A DNA stretch of 47,634 nt from an uncultured Hungatella sp. (GTDB lineage: Bacteria > Bacillota > Clostridia > Lachnospirales > Lachnospiraceae). The notes below the pieces were generated by a model. It was not told the DNA's origin, made no database searches, and saw only the letters and a program-made list of their open reading frames with translations. Location of the stretch: positions 1-47,634 of the forward strand of contig CAJTUV010000027.1 in the NCBI GenBank assembly GCA_910579515.1, given 5' to 3'. Made by a program: the position numbers and the translations under genes. Of this stretch, positions 40,058 to 47,634 are shown piece by piece; the stretch's first letter is position 1; each line of letters begins with the position of its first letter.

Positions 40058-41242
40058 TTATCTCCCGTTTTTTCTCATAAAATCCTCATACAGTGGAGAC
40101 ATATTTCTCAAATATGCCACAATCTCTTTTATTTTCTCCACCACAAAATCAATCTCCTCTTTTGTGTTCTCCTCGCTTAAAGTCAGGCGCAGAGAGCCAT
40201 GAGCGATTTCGTGGGGAAGTCCGATAGATAGCAATACATGGGAAGGGTCTAAAGAGCCAGAGGTACATGCAGAACCACTGGAACCGCAAATTCCCTCCAT
40301 ATCCAGTTTAATTAATAGAGACTCTCCTTCTATAAACTGAAACGCAAAATTCACATTATTGGGAAGACGGCTGCTCCTGTGCCCATTCAGTCTTGTGAAG
40401 GGAACTTCATCTAAAACCCGTTTAATCAAGTAGTCTCTCAGCTCGATCTCCTTTGCGGCCCGTTCTTCCATATCCGCCATAGCCAGTTCCACAGCCTTGC
40501 CGATTCCCACGATTCCTGGAACATTTTCTGTTCCGCCTCGCCGCTTCCGCTCCTGGGCTCCTCCATGGATGAAGGAACGGCTCTTGATTCCTGTGCGAAT
40601 ATATAAAAATCCAACCCCCTTGGGCCCGTTAAATTTATGTCCGCTGACGCTCATCATATCAATCCCATACTCATCTACCAAAATGGGCACATGGGCATAA
40701 GCCTGAACTGCATCTGTGTGGAACAAAATGCCATGTTCCCTGGCAATCGTTCCAATCTCTTTAATTGGCTGCATGGAACCTATCTCATTGTTAGCAAACA
40801 TAATGGAAATCAGAATCGTATCAGGACGAATTGCCTTTTTCAGCTCTCCTAATTTCACAATTCCGTTTTCATCCACATCCAGATAGGTAACCTCAAATCC
40901 CCGTTTCTCTAAATATTCACATGTATGCAAAACCGCATGATGTTCAATCTTGCTGGTGATAATATGCTTTCCTTTTGCCTGGTATGCCTCTGCCGTAGCC
41001 TTGATCGCCCAGTTATCTGCCTCAGTGCCTCCTGCTGTAAAATAGATCTCATTGGTCTTTGCGCCAATGGACTTAGCAATGGTTTCCCTGGCGCGGGCGA
41101 TGGCCTTTTTACAAGGAGTAGAAAACTCATAAATAGAGGACGGGTTGCCGTAATACTCGGTAAAGTAAGGCATCATGGCCTCTGCTACCTCTGGCCTCGT
41201 CCTGGTCGTCGCCGCATTATCTAAATAAATCGTTTGTTTCAT
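40058..41242 (-). CDS. nifS: Cysteine desulfurase NifS
   Basis: 394 residues of the class V aminotransferase fold. PLP lysine in SVSGHKFNGPKG, TGGTEADNWAI substrate motif, catalytic cysteine in GSSGSACTSGSLDPSH. Gives sulfur to NifU and MnmA. First gene of the operon; ribosome site GAAAGGCGG. Confidence 0.94.
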   Translation of the reverse strand: MKQTIYLDNAATTRTRPEVAEAMMPYFTEYYGNPSSIYEFSTPCKKAIARARETIAKSIGAKTNEIYFTAGGTEADNWAIKATAEAYQAKGKHIITSKIEHHAVLHTCEYLEKRGFEVTYLDVDENGIVKLGELKKAIRPDTILISIMFANNEIGSMQPIKEIGTIAREHGILFHTDAVQAYAHVPILVDEYGIDMMSVSGHKFNGPKGVGFLYIRTGIKSRSFIHGGAQERKRRGGTENVPGIVGIGKAVELAMADMEERAAKEIELRDYLIKRVLDEVPFTRLNGHRSSRLPNNVNFAFQFIEGESLLIKLDMEGICGSSGSACTSGSLDPSHVLLSIGLPHEIAHGSLRLTLSEENTKEEIDFVVEKIKEIVAYLRNMSPLYEDFMRKNGR

Positions 41243-41297
41243 CTGTGTGATCCGCCTTTCTGTAGTAATAAAGTTAAAAGCTTCATCTACGTCTTCT

Positions 41298-41329
41298 ATT
41301 ATATAGTATATTCCTAGTATTGCAATAGG
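41298..41329 (-). promoter_or_regulatory. Promoter and possible operator of the nifS operon
   Basis: TTGCAA (41325-41320), 16-nt spacer, TATAAT (41303-41298). The -35 lies within a dyad CCTA-N9-TAGG (41313-41329), containing ATTGCAAT. An Rrf2/IscR-type regulator would fit the position, but the motif is not a known consensus that I can confirm. Confidence 0.5.
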
Positions 41330-41378
41330 TTTTGTAATGTTTTAAAAAGTCGCTACACTTTTGCCATTTTCGTTCATG

Positions 41379-41419
41379 TGGCCGTCCAGGTTCGCCTTAA
41401 AGGTGAGCCTGGACGGCCA
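41379..41419. repeat. Very strong intergenic inverted repeat
   Basis: TGGCCGTCCAGG (41379-41390) and CCTGGACGGCCA (41408-41419): perfect 12-bp arms, GC-rich in an AT-rich setting, with an inner CGCCTT/AGGTG pairing. There is no U-tract on either side, so an ordinary terminator is unlikely. Confidence 0.75.
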
Positions 41420-41462
41420 TATAAACTGTAACATGCTCTTGCAGCGGCTTTTTGAGGCCTGT

Positions 41463-41726
41463 CTATATTTTGATATCCCAAATCCTGTTATCATCAGACT
41501 CGCCTTTTCCCAGCAACATACCTGTAAATTCACGTTCTCCTTTATTCACCACCACATTCAGCTGTCTAGTAACCGGTTCCCGCATAAGCTGACTGAATTT
41601 CAAAGACCGTATGGCCTCTTCTTCTGATTCTTTTAGTTCCTTTTGTGCAAGTTCTTTCGGCTTTGTCCCGTAGTACCAACTGGCTTTATCTCGCATCACC
41701 ATCGAAAAGTCATAAAGCCCCACCAT
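41463..41726 (-). CDS. Hypothetical protein (87 aa)
   Basis: 87 residues from ATG 41726 after AAAGGGGGAG. Aromatic-rich start (MVGLYDFSMVMRDKASWYYG), basic/acidic middle and a C-terminal beta-rich part (NVVVNKGEREFTGMLLGKGE). No signal or membrane segment. Family not recognised. Ribosome site and composition support a real gene; it stands alone between the hairpin and the divergent spoVB-like gene. Confidence 0.5.
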   Translation of the reverse strand: MVGLYDFSMVMRDKASWYYGTKPKELAQKELKESEEEAIRSLKFSQLMREPVTRQLNVVVNKGEREFTGMLLGKGESDDNRIWDIKI

Positions 41727-41865
41727 TCTGACTCCCCCTTTCTCAACACCCTGATACTTTTAATATCGACTATTTAAGACAAAAAATAATGGATCTGTTC
41801 TTCCCGTTCTATCCTATGAATGCACCACATATTTTTATAGTAATCTTTTTCTTTTTGGAGCCCAT

Positions 41866-42774
41866 ATGACAGATTTTTTTAAAAAGCATACGTTGATCAC
41901 CGGCGCCCTGGTCTTAACTGTCACTGGTTTTGCCACACGGGTCCTTGGTTTTTTCTATCGCATTTTTCTTTCCAGAACCATTGGAGCAGAAGGGCTTGGA
42001 CTTTACAATATGGTCCATCCTATTTATGGAATCTGTTTTGCTCTTTGCGCCGGTTCAATCCAGACTGCGATTTCTCGCTTCGTGGCGGCAAATGTGTCAA
42101 AAGGAAAGAAAATTCTCTGTACCGGGTTATTTATCTCCCTGACCATCGCCGCCGCTTTAGCGGCTTTAATCACCCACTATTCAGGCCCTCTGGCACATTA
42201 CGTTCTTATCGAAGACCGATGTGCCTCTCTGCTTCCCTTTATGGCCGTCTCAGTTCCCTTTTCCGCCGTCCATGCCTGTATTAATGGGTATTATTATGGA
42301 GTCCAAAAAACAAAGGTTCCTGCCATGGCTCAGATTGTAGAACAAATCATCCGCATGGGAGCTGTTTTTTTAATCGCCGATATTCTCAAAAGCAGCGGCC
42401 AGGAACTCACGGTAGAGCTTGCTGTCACAGGTCACTTAATCGGCGAACTGGCCTCCTGCTTCTATACTATATTTTGTTTCTGCATTTTTCCGCCCAAAAG
42501 CCTGGCGCATGTCTCTGCCATGGTTTACAGCGCCAGCCGCTTTAAGCTTACCGGAAGACTAGGGGCTGTCGCAGCAGATTTCTGGGAAACCGCCCCTTCC
42601 CTTATGACTCTGGCCCTGCCTTTGATGGGAAACCGCCTGATTCTGAATGTGCTGGCCAGCGCAGAAGCCATCTGGATTCCCAACCGCCTTACTATGTTCG
42701 GATTAAACTCCTCGGAGGCTTTTGGTATTTATGGGGTTCTTACCGGAATGGCTATGCCGGCTGGTGTCAAGTAA
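41866..42774 (+). pseudogene. spoVB: spoVB-like lipid-linked flippase gene, 3' part missing
   Basis: Codes for 302 residues from ATG 41866 (GGAG upstream). Multiple membrane helices and motifs such as FFYRIFLSRTIGAEGLGLYNMVHPIYGICFAL are those of SpoVB/MurJ-related flippases, normally about 450-520 residues. The frame follows the family to GIYGVLTGMAMP and then ends in AGVK-stop, so the last third (about five helices) is absent. The break coincides with the start of the serine-recombinase element. SpoVB is needed for spore cortex formation in Bacillus; paralogues act in other polymer export. Confidence 0.82.
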
Positions 42775-42791
42775 GGGAATAAAGAATATCT

Positions 42792-42820
42792 ACCCAAACG
42801 GAGCGAAGCGGAGTCTGGGT
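42792..42820 (-). terminator. Hairpin after the recombinase operon
   Basis: ACCCAGAC/GTTTGGGT (leftward 42820-42813 with 42799-42792), 8 bp with one G-U, 13-nt loop. U-tract weak, so termination strength is uncertain. Confidence 0.5.
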
Positions 42821-42827
42821 TTCCCCT

Positions 42828-44381
42828 TTACTTCAATTCAATCTTCACTCTCCCCACATCATACACCCATATCACCTCCACAAACCTCTCTACCATATCC
42901 CGGTCCAGTTTAATATCATCCTGGTAGCCACCATATCTCTCCACAAGTTCCTTTTTATCCTCCATATCCTCCATAGATTCCCGGATTATCTGGGTTTCCT
43001 GCTGACATACCTGAATTTCATCCTGTATACTTCCCTTTTTCCTCAGAAACTCCTCCTTCGTAAGTTCCCCATGTTTATATTCGCTGTAGCACTGCGCCTT
43101 TAAGTCTTTCTTTCGCTCAATCTCTCTTTCCAGACGTTCCAGACGCTTCCTTGCCTGCCGCCTTTCTTCTCCTTTCCCTTTTCTTTTTGACTCTGCCTTT
43201 ATGGTTTCAGCCAGCCGCATCTGGACCCGGATCATACTTAAAAGAGCCTCCAGAATCTCCCGTTCCTTTATATGTCCCCGAAAACATTTACTGTCTGGGC
43301 TCAAATGAGGCTGTTTACAAAAAAATGAATGATACTGTGCTCCATATTCTGAAGGCTTATAATATAAAAAGTGTCCGCAGTTTGCACACCGAACCTTTCG
43401 ATACAGAATATGGTGTTCCTTTTTATACATACCACGTTTTTTCACAGGTCTCAAACTCTGTACCCGTTCAAAATCTTCCCTGAGAATAATGGCCGGCATC
43501 CCCATTTCTTTGCGAAACCACGTATGCTCCGGCGCCTCCTCTACATTTTTGCTTCCCACTCCCTTTCCCCGGTAATGGCCGATGATCAGCGTCCCTGCAT
43601 ATCGTTCATCCCGTAAAATGTTCAGCACCTTTGTAGAATCCCAGACCGATCTCTCCCCCTCTTTTAAGCCATATCCAAAACTTCCGTTTTTTCGTTTCGC
43701 CATACCTGGTGTAAGACATCCTTGTTCATTCAGCACTCTTGCAATCTCAATATTTTTCTTCCCCTGAAGAGCCAGATGAAAAATCAGCCGCACCACTTTA
43801 GCTGCCTCCTCATCAATCCCATAAGGTATCCCATCCCGTTCAATCTCTCCCCGATCCCTCTTTCTATATCCAAAGGGATAAGAGCCGCTGCACAGCTTTC
43901 CGTTCTTAATCATCTGCCGTTTCGCCGCCTTTACTTTCGTGGAGATATCCTTACTATACAAATCATTTAAAATCCCCTTAAACGGAATCTCCAGGTTGTC
44001 ATGACTGCTCTGAAAACTGCTGTCATATCTGTCATTTACAGAAATAAAACGAACATCCATAAACGGAAATATCTGCTCCGCATAATTCCCCAGTTCAATA
44101 TAATCCCTGGTAAATCGGGAAAAATCCTTCACCACCAGACATGCCACCTGGTTCTTTTTAAGAAGGTCCAGGAATCTTTTGATTCCCGGACGATTAAAGT
44201 TGGTTCCTGTATATCCGTCATCAGACAGTTCCAGACTGGTAAGTTCTCTTAAATCCTCCCTTTCCTCCACATAATCTTCAATAAGCTTTCTCTGGTTCCT
44301 GATACTGTTGCTTTCCCCGTCTGCCTCATCTTCCAGGGAAAGGCGGTAATACTTAACCAGCAGTCTCTCCTCTCTCTTCAT
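42828..44381 (-). CDS. Large serine recombinase 1
   Basis: 517 residues from ATG 44381, eight nt after GGAGG. Resolvase N-terminal domain with nucleophile Ser in YYRLSLEDE (about residue 14), followed by DDGYTGTNFNRPG, VVKDFSRFTRDYIELG and FRSLNDRYD-like VNDRYDSSF. Recombinase domain (about 160-270), zinc ribbon CANCG...FFCKQPHL, and a C-terminal coiled coil (about 360-480). It catalyses site-specific insertion or excision. Overlaps recombinase 2 by 29 nt. Confidence 0.92.
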   Translation of the reverse strand: MKREERLLVKYYRLSLEDEADGESNSIRNQRKLIEDYVEEREDLRELTSLELSDDGYTGTNFNRPGIKRFLDLLKKNQVACLVVKDFSRFTRDYIELGNYAEQIFPFMDVRFISVNDRYDSSFQSSHDNLEIPFKGILNDLYSKDISTKVKAAKRQMIKNGKLCSGSYPFGYRKRDRGEIERDGIPYGIDEEAAKVVRLIFHLALQGKKNIEIARVLNEQGCLTPGMAKRKNGSFGYGLKEGERSVWDSTKVLNILRDERYAGTLIIGHYRGKGVGSKNVEEAPEHTWFRKEMGMPAIILREDFERVQSLRPVKKRGMYKKEHHILYRKVRCANCGHFLYYKPSEYGAQYHSFFCKQPHLSPDSKCFRGHIKEREILEALLSMIRVQMRLAETIKAESKRKGKGEERRQARKRLERLEREIERKKDLKAQCYSEYKHGELTKEEFLRKKGSIQDEIQVCQQETQIIRESMEDMEDKKELVERYGGYQDDIKLDRDMVERFVEVIWVYDVGRVKIELK

Positions 44382-46056
44382 TGATAACCCCTCCCCCTTT
44401 TGCTCTAAGCAGTCTCTGCATTTCATCCTGAAATTTAAAAGAAACTCTTACTCTGTTTCCCTCATAAATTTCAATCCTCTCTATCAACCTGTCAACCAAT
44501 TCCCTTGACAACAGGAAATCATCCGGGAGTTCTGATACTGCTTTCAATGCAGGATTCTCCGATGTATAGGCCAAAATATATTCCTGTTTTCTGCCCATCA
44601 GCTCCTCTCTTTCCCCTTCACACCCAGTCAGTTCCTCCTCATATCGCTTCTTCATATAGAGATATTCGTCCTGGTCAAGAATCCCTTCCTTCCAATCCTG
44701 ATAGAGCGCTGCCATTTTCTGCACAAGACGGTTCCGTTTATCCTCTGTTTCTCTAAGGGTCTGTTCAAATCGGAACAACTCCCTTGCTTCCTCCTGCTCC
44801 CTGCTATGGAGCCATTCTTTGACCTGGCAGGCCGCCTCAATCTGTCTCCGGATCAGACAGCCAAGCATCTCAAACAGTTCCTGCTCCGGTAAAAACTTGC
44901 GGCTGCACTGTCCCGTTTTTTCATGCATATCACAGACATACCGATACTTATCTTTACATGACTTGATATGCTTCCTTACCATAGCCCTTTTACAATCACC
45001 ACAAAACACTTTTCCCTTCAAAATACCGCTGTTTTCTGATTTCCCAGCCAGTCTCCGATTCTCTTGTATCATTTTCTCATACTGCCTATGCCTGTCCATA
45101 CGGATTTCCTGCACTCTGTCAAACTGCTCTTTCGATATGATTGCTTCATGAGTTCCTGAAACAATATCCCACTCACTCTTAGGAACCACTTCTTTCTTCC
45201 CTTTTATTTCCTTACTTCTTCTTGCTCCCTGAACCATATCCCCTATGTAAACACGACTGGTCAAAATACCCGCTATGGTCTGCGGATACCAGCCAGATGT
45301 GTTGGCATACTTGGCATTTTTTACAATTCCCTTCTCATATTTATACCTGGCCGGACAGAGAACCTTACGTTCATTGAGATACTTTGCTATGGCAGAATCA
45401 CTGTATCCCTTCTCACACAAATCAAAAATGGTTTTCACATGAACCGCTGCCTCCGGGTCCACTCCAATCACATGTTTATCCGATGTTTTTTCATATCCGT
45501 ACATGGCATAGGCGCCCAAAAAACATCCCTTTTTCCTCAATACCTTTTTTGCGGAACGCTCCTTTTTAGAAATATCCCTGGCATAGTTCTCATTCATGAT
45601 ATTCTTAAGAGGAATCAGGTAGGACAACTGGGCCGGAGTAGCTGTCAGTGTATCAAAGCCATCTGTAACCGCAATAAACCGAACATTCAGAAAAGGAAAC
45701 ACATGCTCAATATAATGCCCTGCTTCCAGATAATTTCTTCCGAAGCGTGACAGATCTTTTACTATAATACAGTTGATCCGCCCACTTCTTACCTCATCCA
45801 TCATCTGCTCAAATCCGCTTCTCTTAAAATTCGTCCCCGTCTTTCCATCATCCGTAAATGTGGAAATCAGACGGAAATCCGGCTTGTTTTTAATAAAATC
45901 CTTCAACAAAGCAAACTGATTCTCAATGGATTCACTGTCCCTGTCCTTCGCCTCTTTATCCGATAATCTCAAATAGAATCCCACCTGATAACCAATGGTT
46001 TTGCTAAAACTTTCCCTGGTTTGAACGCCGCTTTCCTTTCTACTTTTTCTGGCCAT
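44353..46056 (-). CDS. Large serine recombinase 2
   Basis: 567 residues from ATG 46056 (GGGGAG seven nt upstream). Nucleophile Ser in FYLRLSDKEA, then DDGKTGTNFKRSG, IIVKDLSRFGRNYLEAGHYIEHVFP and FIAVTDGFDT. Recombinase domain with GAYAMYGYEK, zinc ribbon CGDCKRAMVRK...YVCDMHEKTGQCS and a long coiled coil. Only 30-40% or so similar by eye to its two neighbours, so the trio is not a recent duplication. Confidence 0.92.
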   Translation of the reverse strand: MARKSRKESGVQTRESFSKTIGYQVGFYLRLSDKEAKDRDSESIENQFALLKDFIKNKPDFRLISTFTDDGKTGTNFKRSGFEQMMDEVRSGRINCIIVKDLSRFGRNYLEAGHYIEHVFPFLNVRFIAVTDGFDTLTATPAQLSYLIPLKNIMNENYARDISKKERSAKKVLRKKGCFLGAYAMYGYEKTSDKHVIGVDPEAAVHVKTIFDLCEKGYSDSAIAKYLNERKVLCPARYKYEKGIVKNAKYANTSGWYPQTIAGILTSRVYIGDMVQGARRSKEIKGKKEVVPKSEWDIVSGTHEAIISKEQFDRVQEIRMDRHRQYEKMIQENRRLAGKSENSGILKGKVFCGDCKRAMVRKHIKSCKDKYRYVCDMHEKTGQCSRKFLPEQELFEMLGCLIRRQIEAACQVKEWLHSREQEEARELFRFEQTLRETEDKRNRLVQKMAALYQDWKEGILDQDEYLYMKKRYEEELTGCEGEREELMGRKQEYILAYTSENPALKAVSELPDDFLLSRELVDRLIERIEIYEGNRVRVSFKFQDEMQRLLRAKGGGVINEERGETAG

Positions 46057-47590
46057 CCTGGTTCTCCCCTTTACGCTCATGATTTTGATACTCCTGATAT
46101 ATTGCTGCGGTCTGCAAAGCCATTTCGTAATCGTATTGGAATCGAAACACGATCTTTATGCGGCCTTTTTCAAAAACCTTTATCTTCTCCACCAGCTTCA
46201 AAATAATGTCTCTGGACAGAGAATGGAGATTCTGGTACTGTAAAAAGGATTCCATCCATTCACTCTTTCGGATATTTTCTATTTTGCACAATTCCTGCTC
46301 TTCCTTCAGGCGGGCCTTCTTTTTCTCCAGTTCACCCATCTGCTTTGTATAGATTTGTTTCAGTTCAAAATACTCATCCTTATCAATGACGCCATCGGTC
46401 AAATCCTCATATAAAGAAACCTTTAAGTTTTGTATCCGGACAATCTCCTCATTTATTTTTAACATCTGGATGTCAAGTTTCTTCGTCTCCTGTCTGAAAT
46501 GAGGCGTGTTTTCCAGGATTGTCAGCACCTGCTTTAAATTGATTAATGCGGAAATATGGTTATTTAAAGCAATCAGAACCACCTTTTCCAGCTCCCCTTC
46601 ACGAATCATATGACTGGTACAGCATTTGTCCTTCTTATAACCAGAGCACACATAATAAGGATATTTTCTTGGTTTTCCCTCCGAATCCTTTCCGGCACTT
46701 ACCAGCTTCCGAACCATGGCGGCCTTGCAATCTCCACATTCCAACATCCCCGAAAATAAATACACCCTTGCTTTTCCCGGAGATATCCTGGTATCCATTT
46801 TCATCAGGTTCTGTACGGTCTGAAAGTCTTCCTCTGTGATAATGGCTTCATGCATATCCCTCACAATCACCCACTCATCCGGATTCTTTTCAATCACCTT
46901 TTTTACTTTGTGGTTGGGGGTGGTCCTTTTCCCCTGGACCACCCACCCCAGATAAGTCTGATTCGATAAAATCCGTCCAATGGCAACCGGACTCCACATA
47001 GCCTGCTTCTCCACATGAAATCCACTTTGATACCGAAGGCCAAGAGACCGTTTATACTCTGCCGGCGATAAGACTCCCTGTTCATTTAGTCTCTCTGCTA
47101 TTTTTTCATTACTCATACCAGAGAGCCGCCATTTAAAAATATCTCTCACCACAACAGCCGCATATTCATCCACAACCAACTGATTTTTATTTTCAGGATT
47201 CTTTTTGTATCCGTATACAGCAAAAGAGCCAATAAACTCTCCTCTCTTCCGTTTTATCTCAAACTGGCTCCTTACCTTTACAGAAAGGTCTCTGCTGTAA
47301 GAATCATTCATCAGGTTCTTAAAGGGCAGCATAATACTGTCCTCCACATCATTTCCTTTCGCGCTGTCATAATTGTCATTTACCGCAATAAAGCGCACAC
47401 CCAAATAAGGGAAGATTTTTTGAATAAACCTTCCCACCTCAATGTAATTCCTTCCGAAGCGTGATAAATCCTTGACAATAATACAGTTTGTCTTCCCCGC
47501 CTTTACATCTTCCATCATCTGTTTAAAGGCAGGACGTTCAAAAGCTGACGTTAGATAACGATACTTTTGAAAACACTGGAAAATCATCAT
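46040..47590 (-). pseudogene. Large serine recombinase 3, N-terminus lost
   Basis: Open frame of 516 codons. From FERPAFKQMMEDVKAGK onward it matches large serine recombinases: VKDLSRFGRNYIEVGRFI, VNDNYDSAKGND, GSFAVYGYKKNPE, zinc ribbon CGDCKAAMVRK...YYVCSGYKKDKCCTS and a coiled coil. The preceding residues (MMIFQCFQKYRYLTSA) are unrelated. The catalytic serine segment (about 60 residues) is missing and there is no ribosome site. Homology breaks near 47547. It is probably inactive alone; it might have acted as a subunit with the other two. Confidence 0.8.
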
Positions 47591-47608
47591 GTCATTAACT
47601 TAAGGAAT

Positions 47609-47632
47609 CTTTTACATTTTGAATTGTAAAAG
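47609..47632. repeat. Inverted repeat near the right edge
   Basis: CTTTTACA (47609-47616) and TGTAAAAG (47625-47632), perfect 8-bp arms, 8-nt loop, beyond the point where recombinase 3 homology stops. Could be the tip of an inserted IS or a terminator; the window ends too soon to say. Confidence 0.4.
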
Positions 47633-47634
47633 GT

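Larger units (their letters stand above)
42763..47634. mobile_element. Serine-recombinase element interrupting the spoVB-like gene
   Basis: Starts within a few bases of where spoVB homology stops (about 42763) and contains three overlapping large serine recombinase genes reading toward that junction. No other cargo is visible before the window ends. The exact core dinucleotide and the far end are outside view. Confidence 0.65.

Noticed and set aside
46040..47590. Recombinase 3 as an intact gene starting at 47590
   Set aside because: Its first 16 residues are unrelated to the family, no ribosome site precedes the ATG and the catalytic serine segment is missing.
1..47634. CRISPR arrays, rRNA genes and known riboswitches
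   Set aside because: No regularly spaced repeats, no rRNA sequence, and no leader with a recognisable riboswitch core were seen on reading both strands.

Overview
The window looks like a chromosome segment of a gut Clostridia bacterium, most likely Lachnospiraceae. The signs are AT-biased Bacillota codon use, strong GGAGG ribosome sites with many GTG/TTG starts, a BceRS-BceAB type antimicrobial-peptide module, a YesM/YesN-regulated Mgl sugar transporter, a nifS-nifU-mnmA cluster and a spoVB-like gene. The species cannot be named from the sequence alone.

Region 1 (1..about 14118) is the integrase-proximal end of a prophage or related temperate element; its other end lies left of the window. 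Leftward early genes encode a helicase, a DUF669 protein, a Sak4-like ATPase, an SbcC-like ATPase, a small HTH protein and a Rha-type regulator. Upstream of these are many very small genes on both strands. A divergent switch (Cro-like XRE at 8611..8826, CI-like XRE at 8970..9449) is flanked by TTGCAC-type operator repeats and near-consensus promoters. ImmA, a frameshifted DUF4428/SHOCT gene, an S24-peptidase fragment, a coiled-coil protein, a putative small RNA, RhuM and a tyrosine integrase follow. The integrase lies against the 3' end of a tRNA-Ser(CGA), the probable attachment site. A cargo gene at 7718..8425 encodes a nucleoside-deoxyribosyltransferase/TIR-like (DrHyd-type) protein, a candidate anti-phage effector.

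Region 2 (14.2..20.9 kb, leftward) is a resistance island. A BceR/BceS-like two-component system and a BceA/BceB-like ABC transporter are followed by an Lsa-type ABC-F ribosome-protection gene. That gene has its own promoter and a leader with a three-codon reading frame (Met-Arg-Arg-stop) inside a long terminator-like hairpin, the classic layout of an antibiotic-sensing attenuator. A truncated PseG-like fragment lies upstream.

Region 3 (21..34.9 kb, leftward) handles sugars. It has a lactose/cellobiose-family PTS (IIB-IIC-IIA) with a GH1 6-phospho-beta-glucosidase and an RpiR regulator. It also has an mglBAC-type transporter preceded by an operon of an AraC-type response regulator, a YesM-type sensor kinase and two further sugar-binding proteins, which suggests a periplasmic-binding-protein-assisted sugar sensor.

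Region 4 (34.9..41.7 kb, leftward) holds housekeeping genes (MmcQ/YjbR protein, lipoprotein FAD/FMN reductase, SH3-amidase lipoprotein, MnmA, NifU, NifS) and an unrecognised small gene beside a very strong intergenic hairpin.

Region 5 (41.9..47.6 kb): a spoVB-like flippase gene is cut off after about 300 codons. Immediately beyond it are three overlapping large serine recombinase genes pointing toward the break; the third has lost its catalytic N-terminus at the right edge. This looks like a recombinase-bearing element inserted in a sporulation/cell-wall flippase gene, and is the most interesting large-scale arrangement here.
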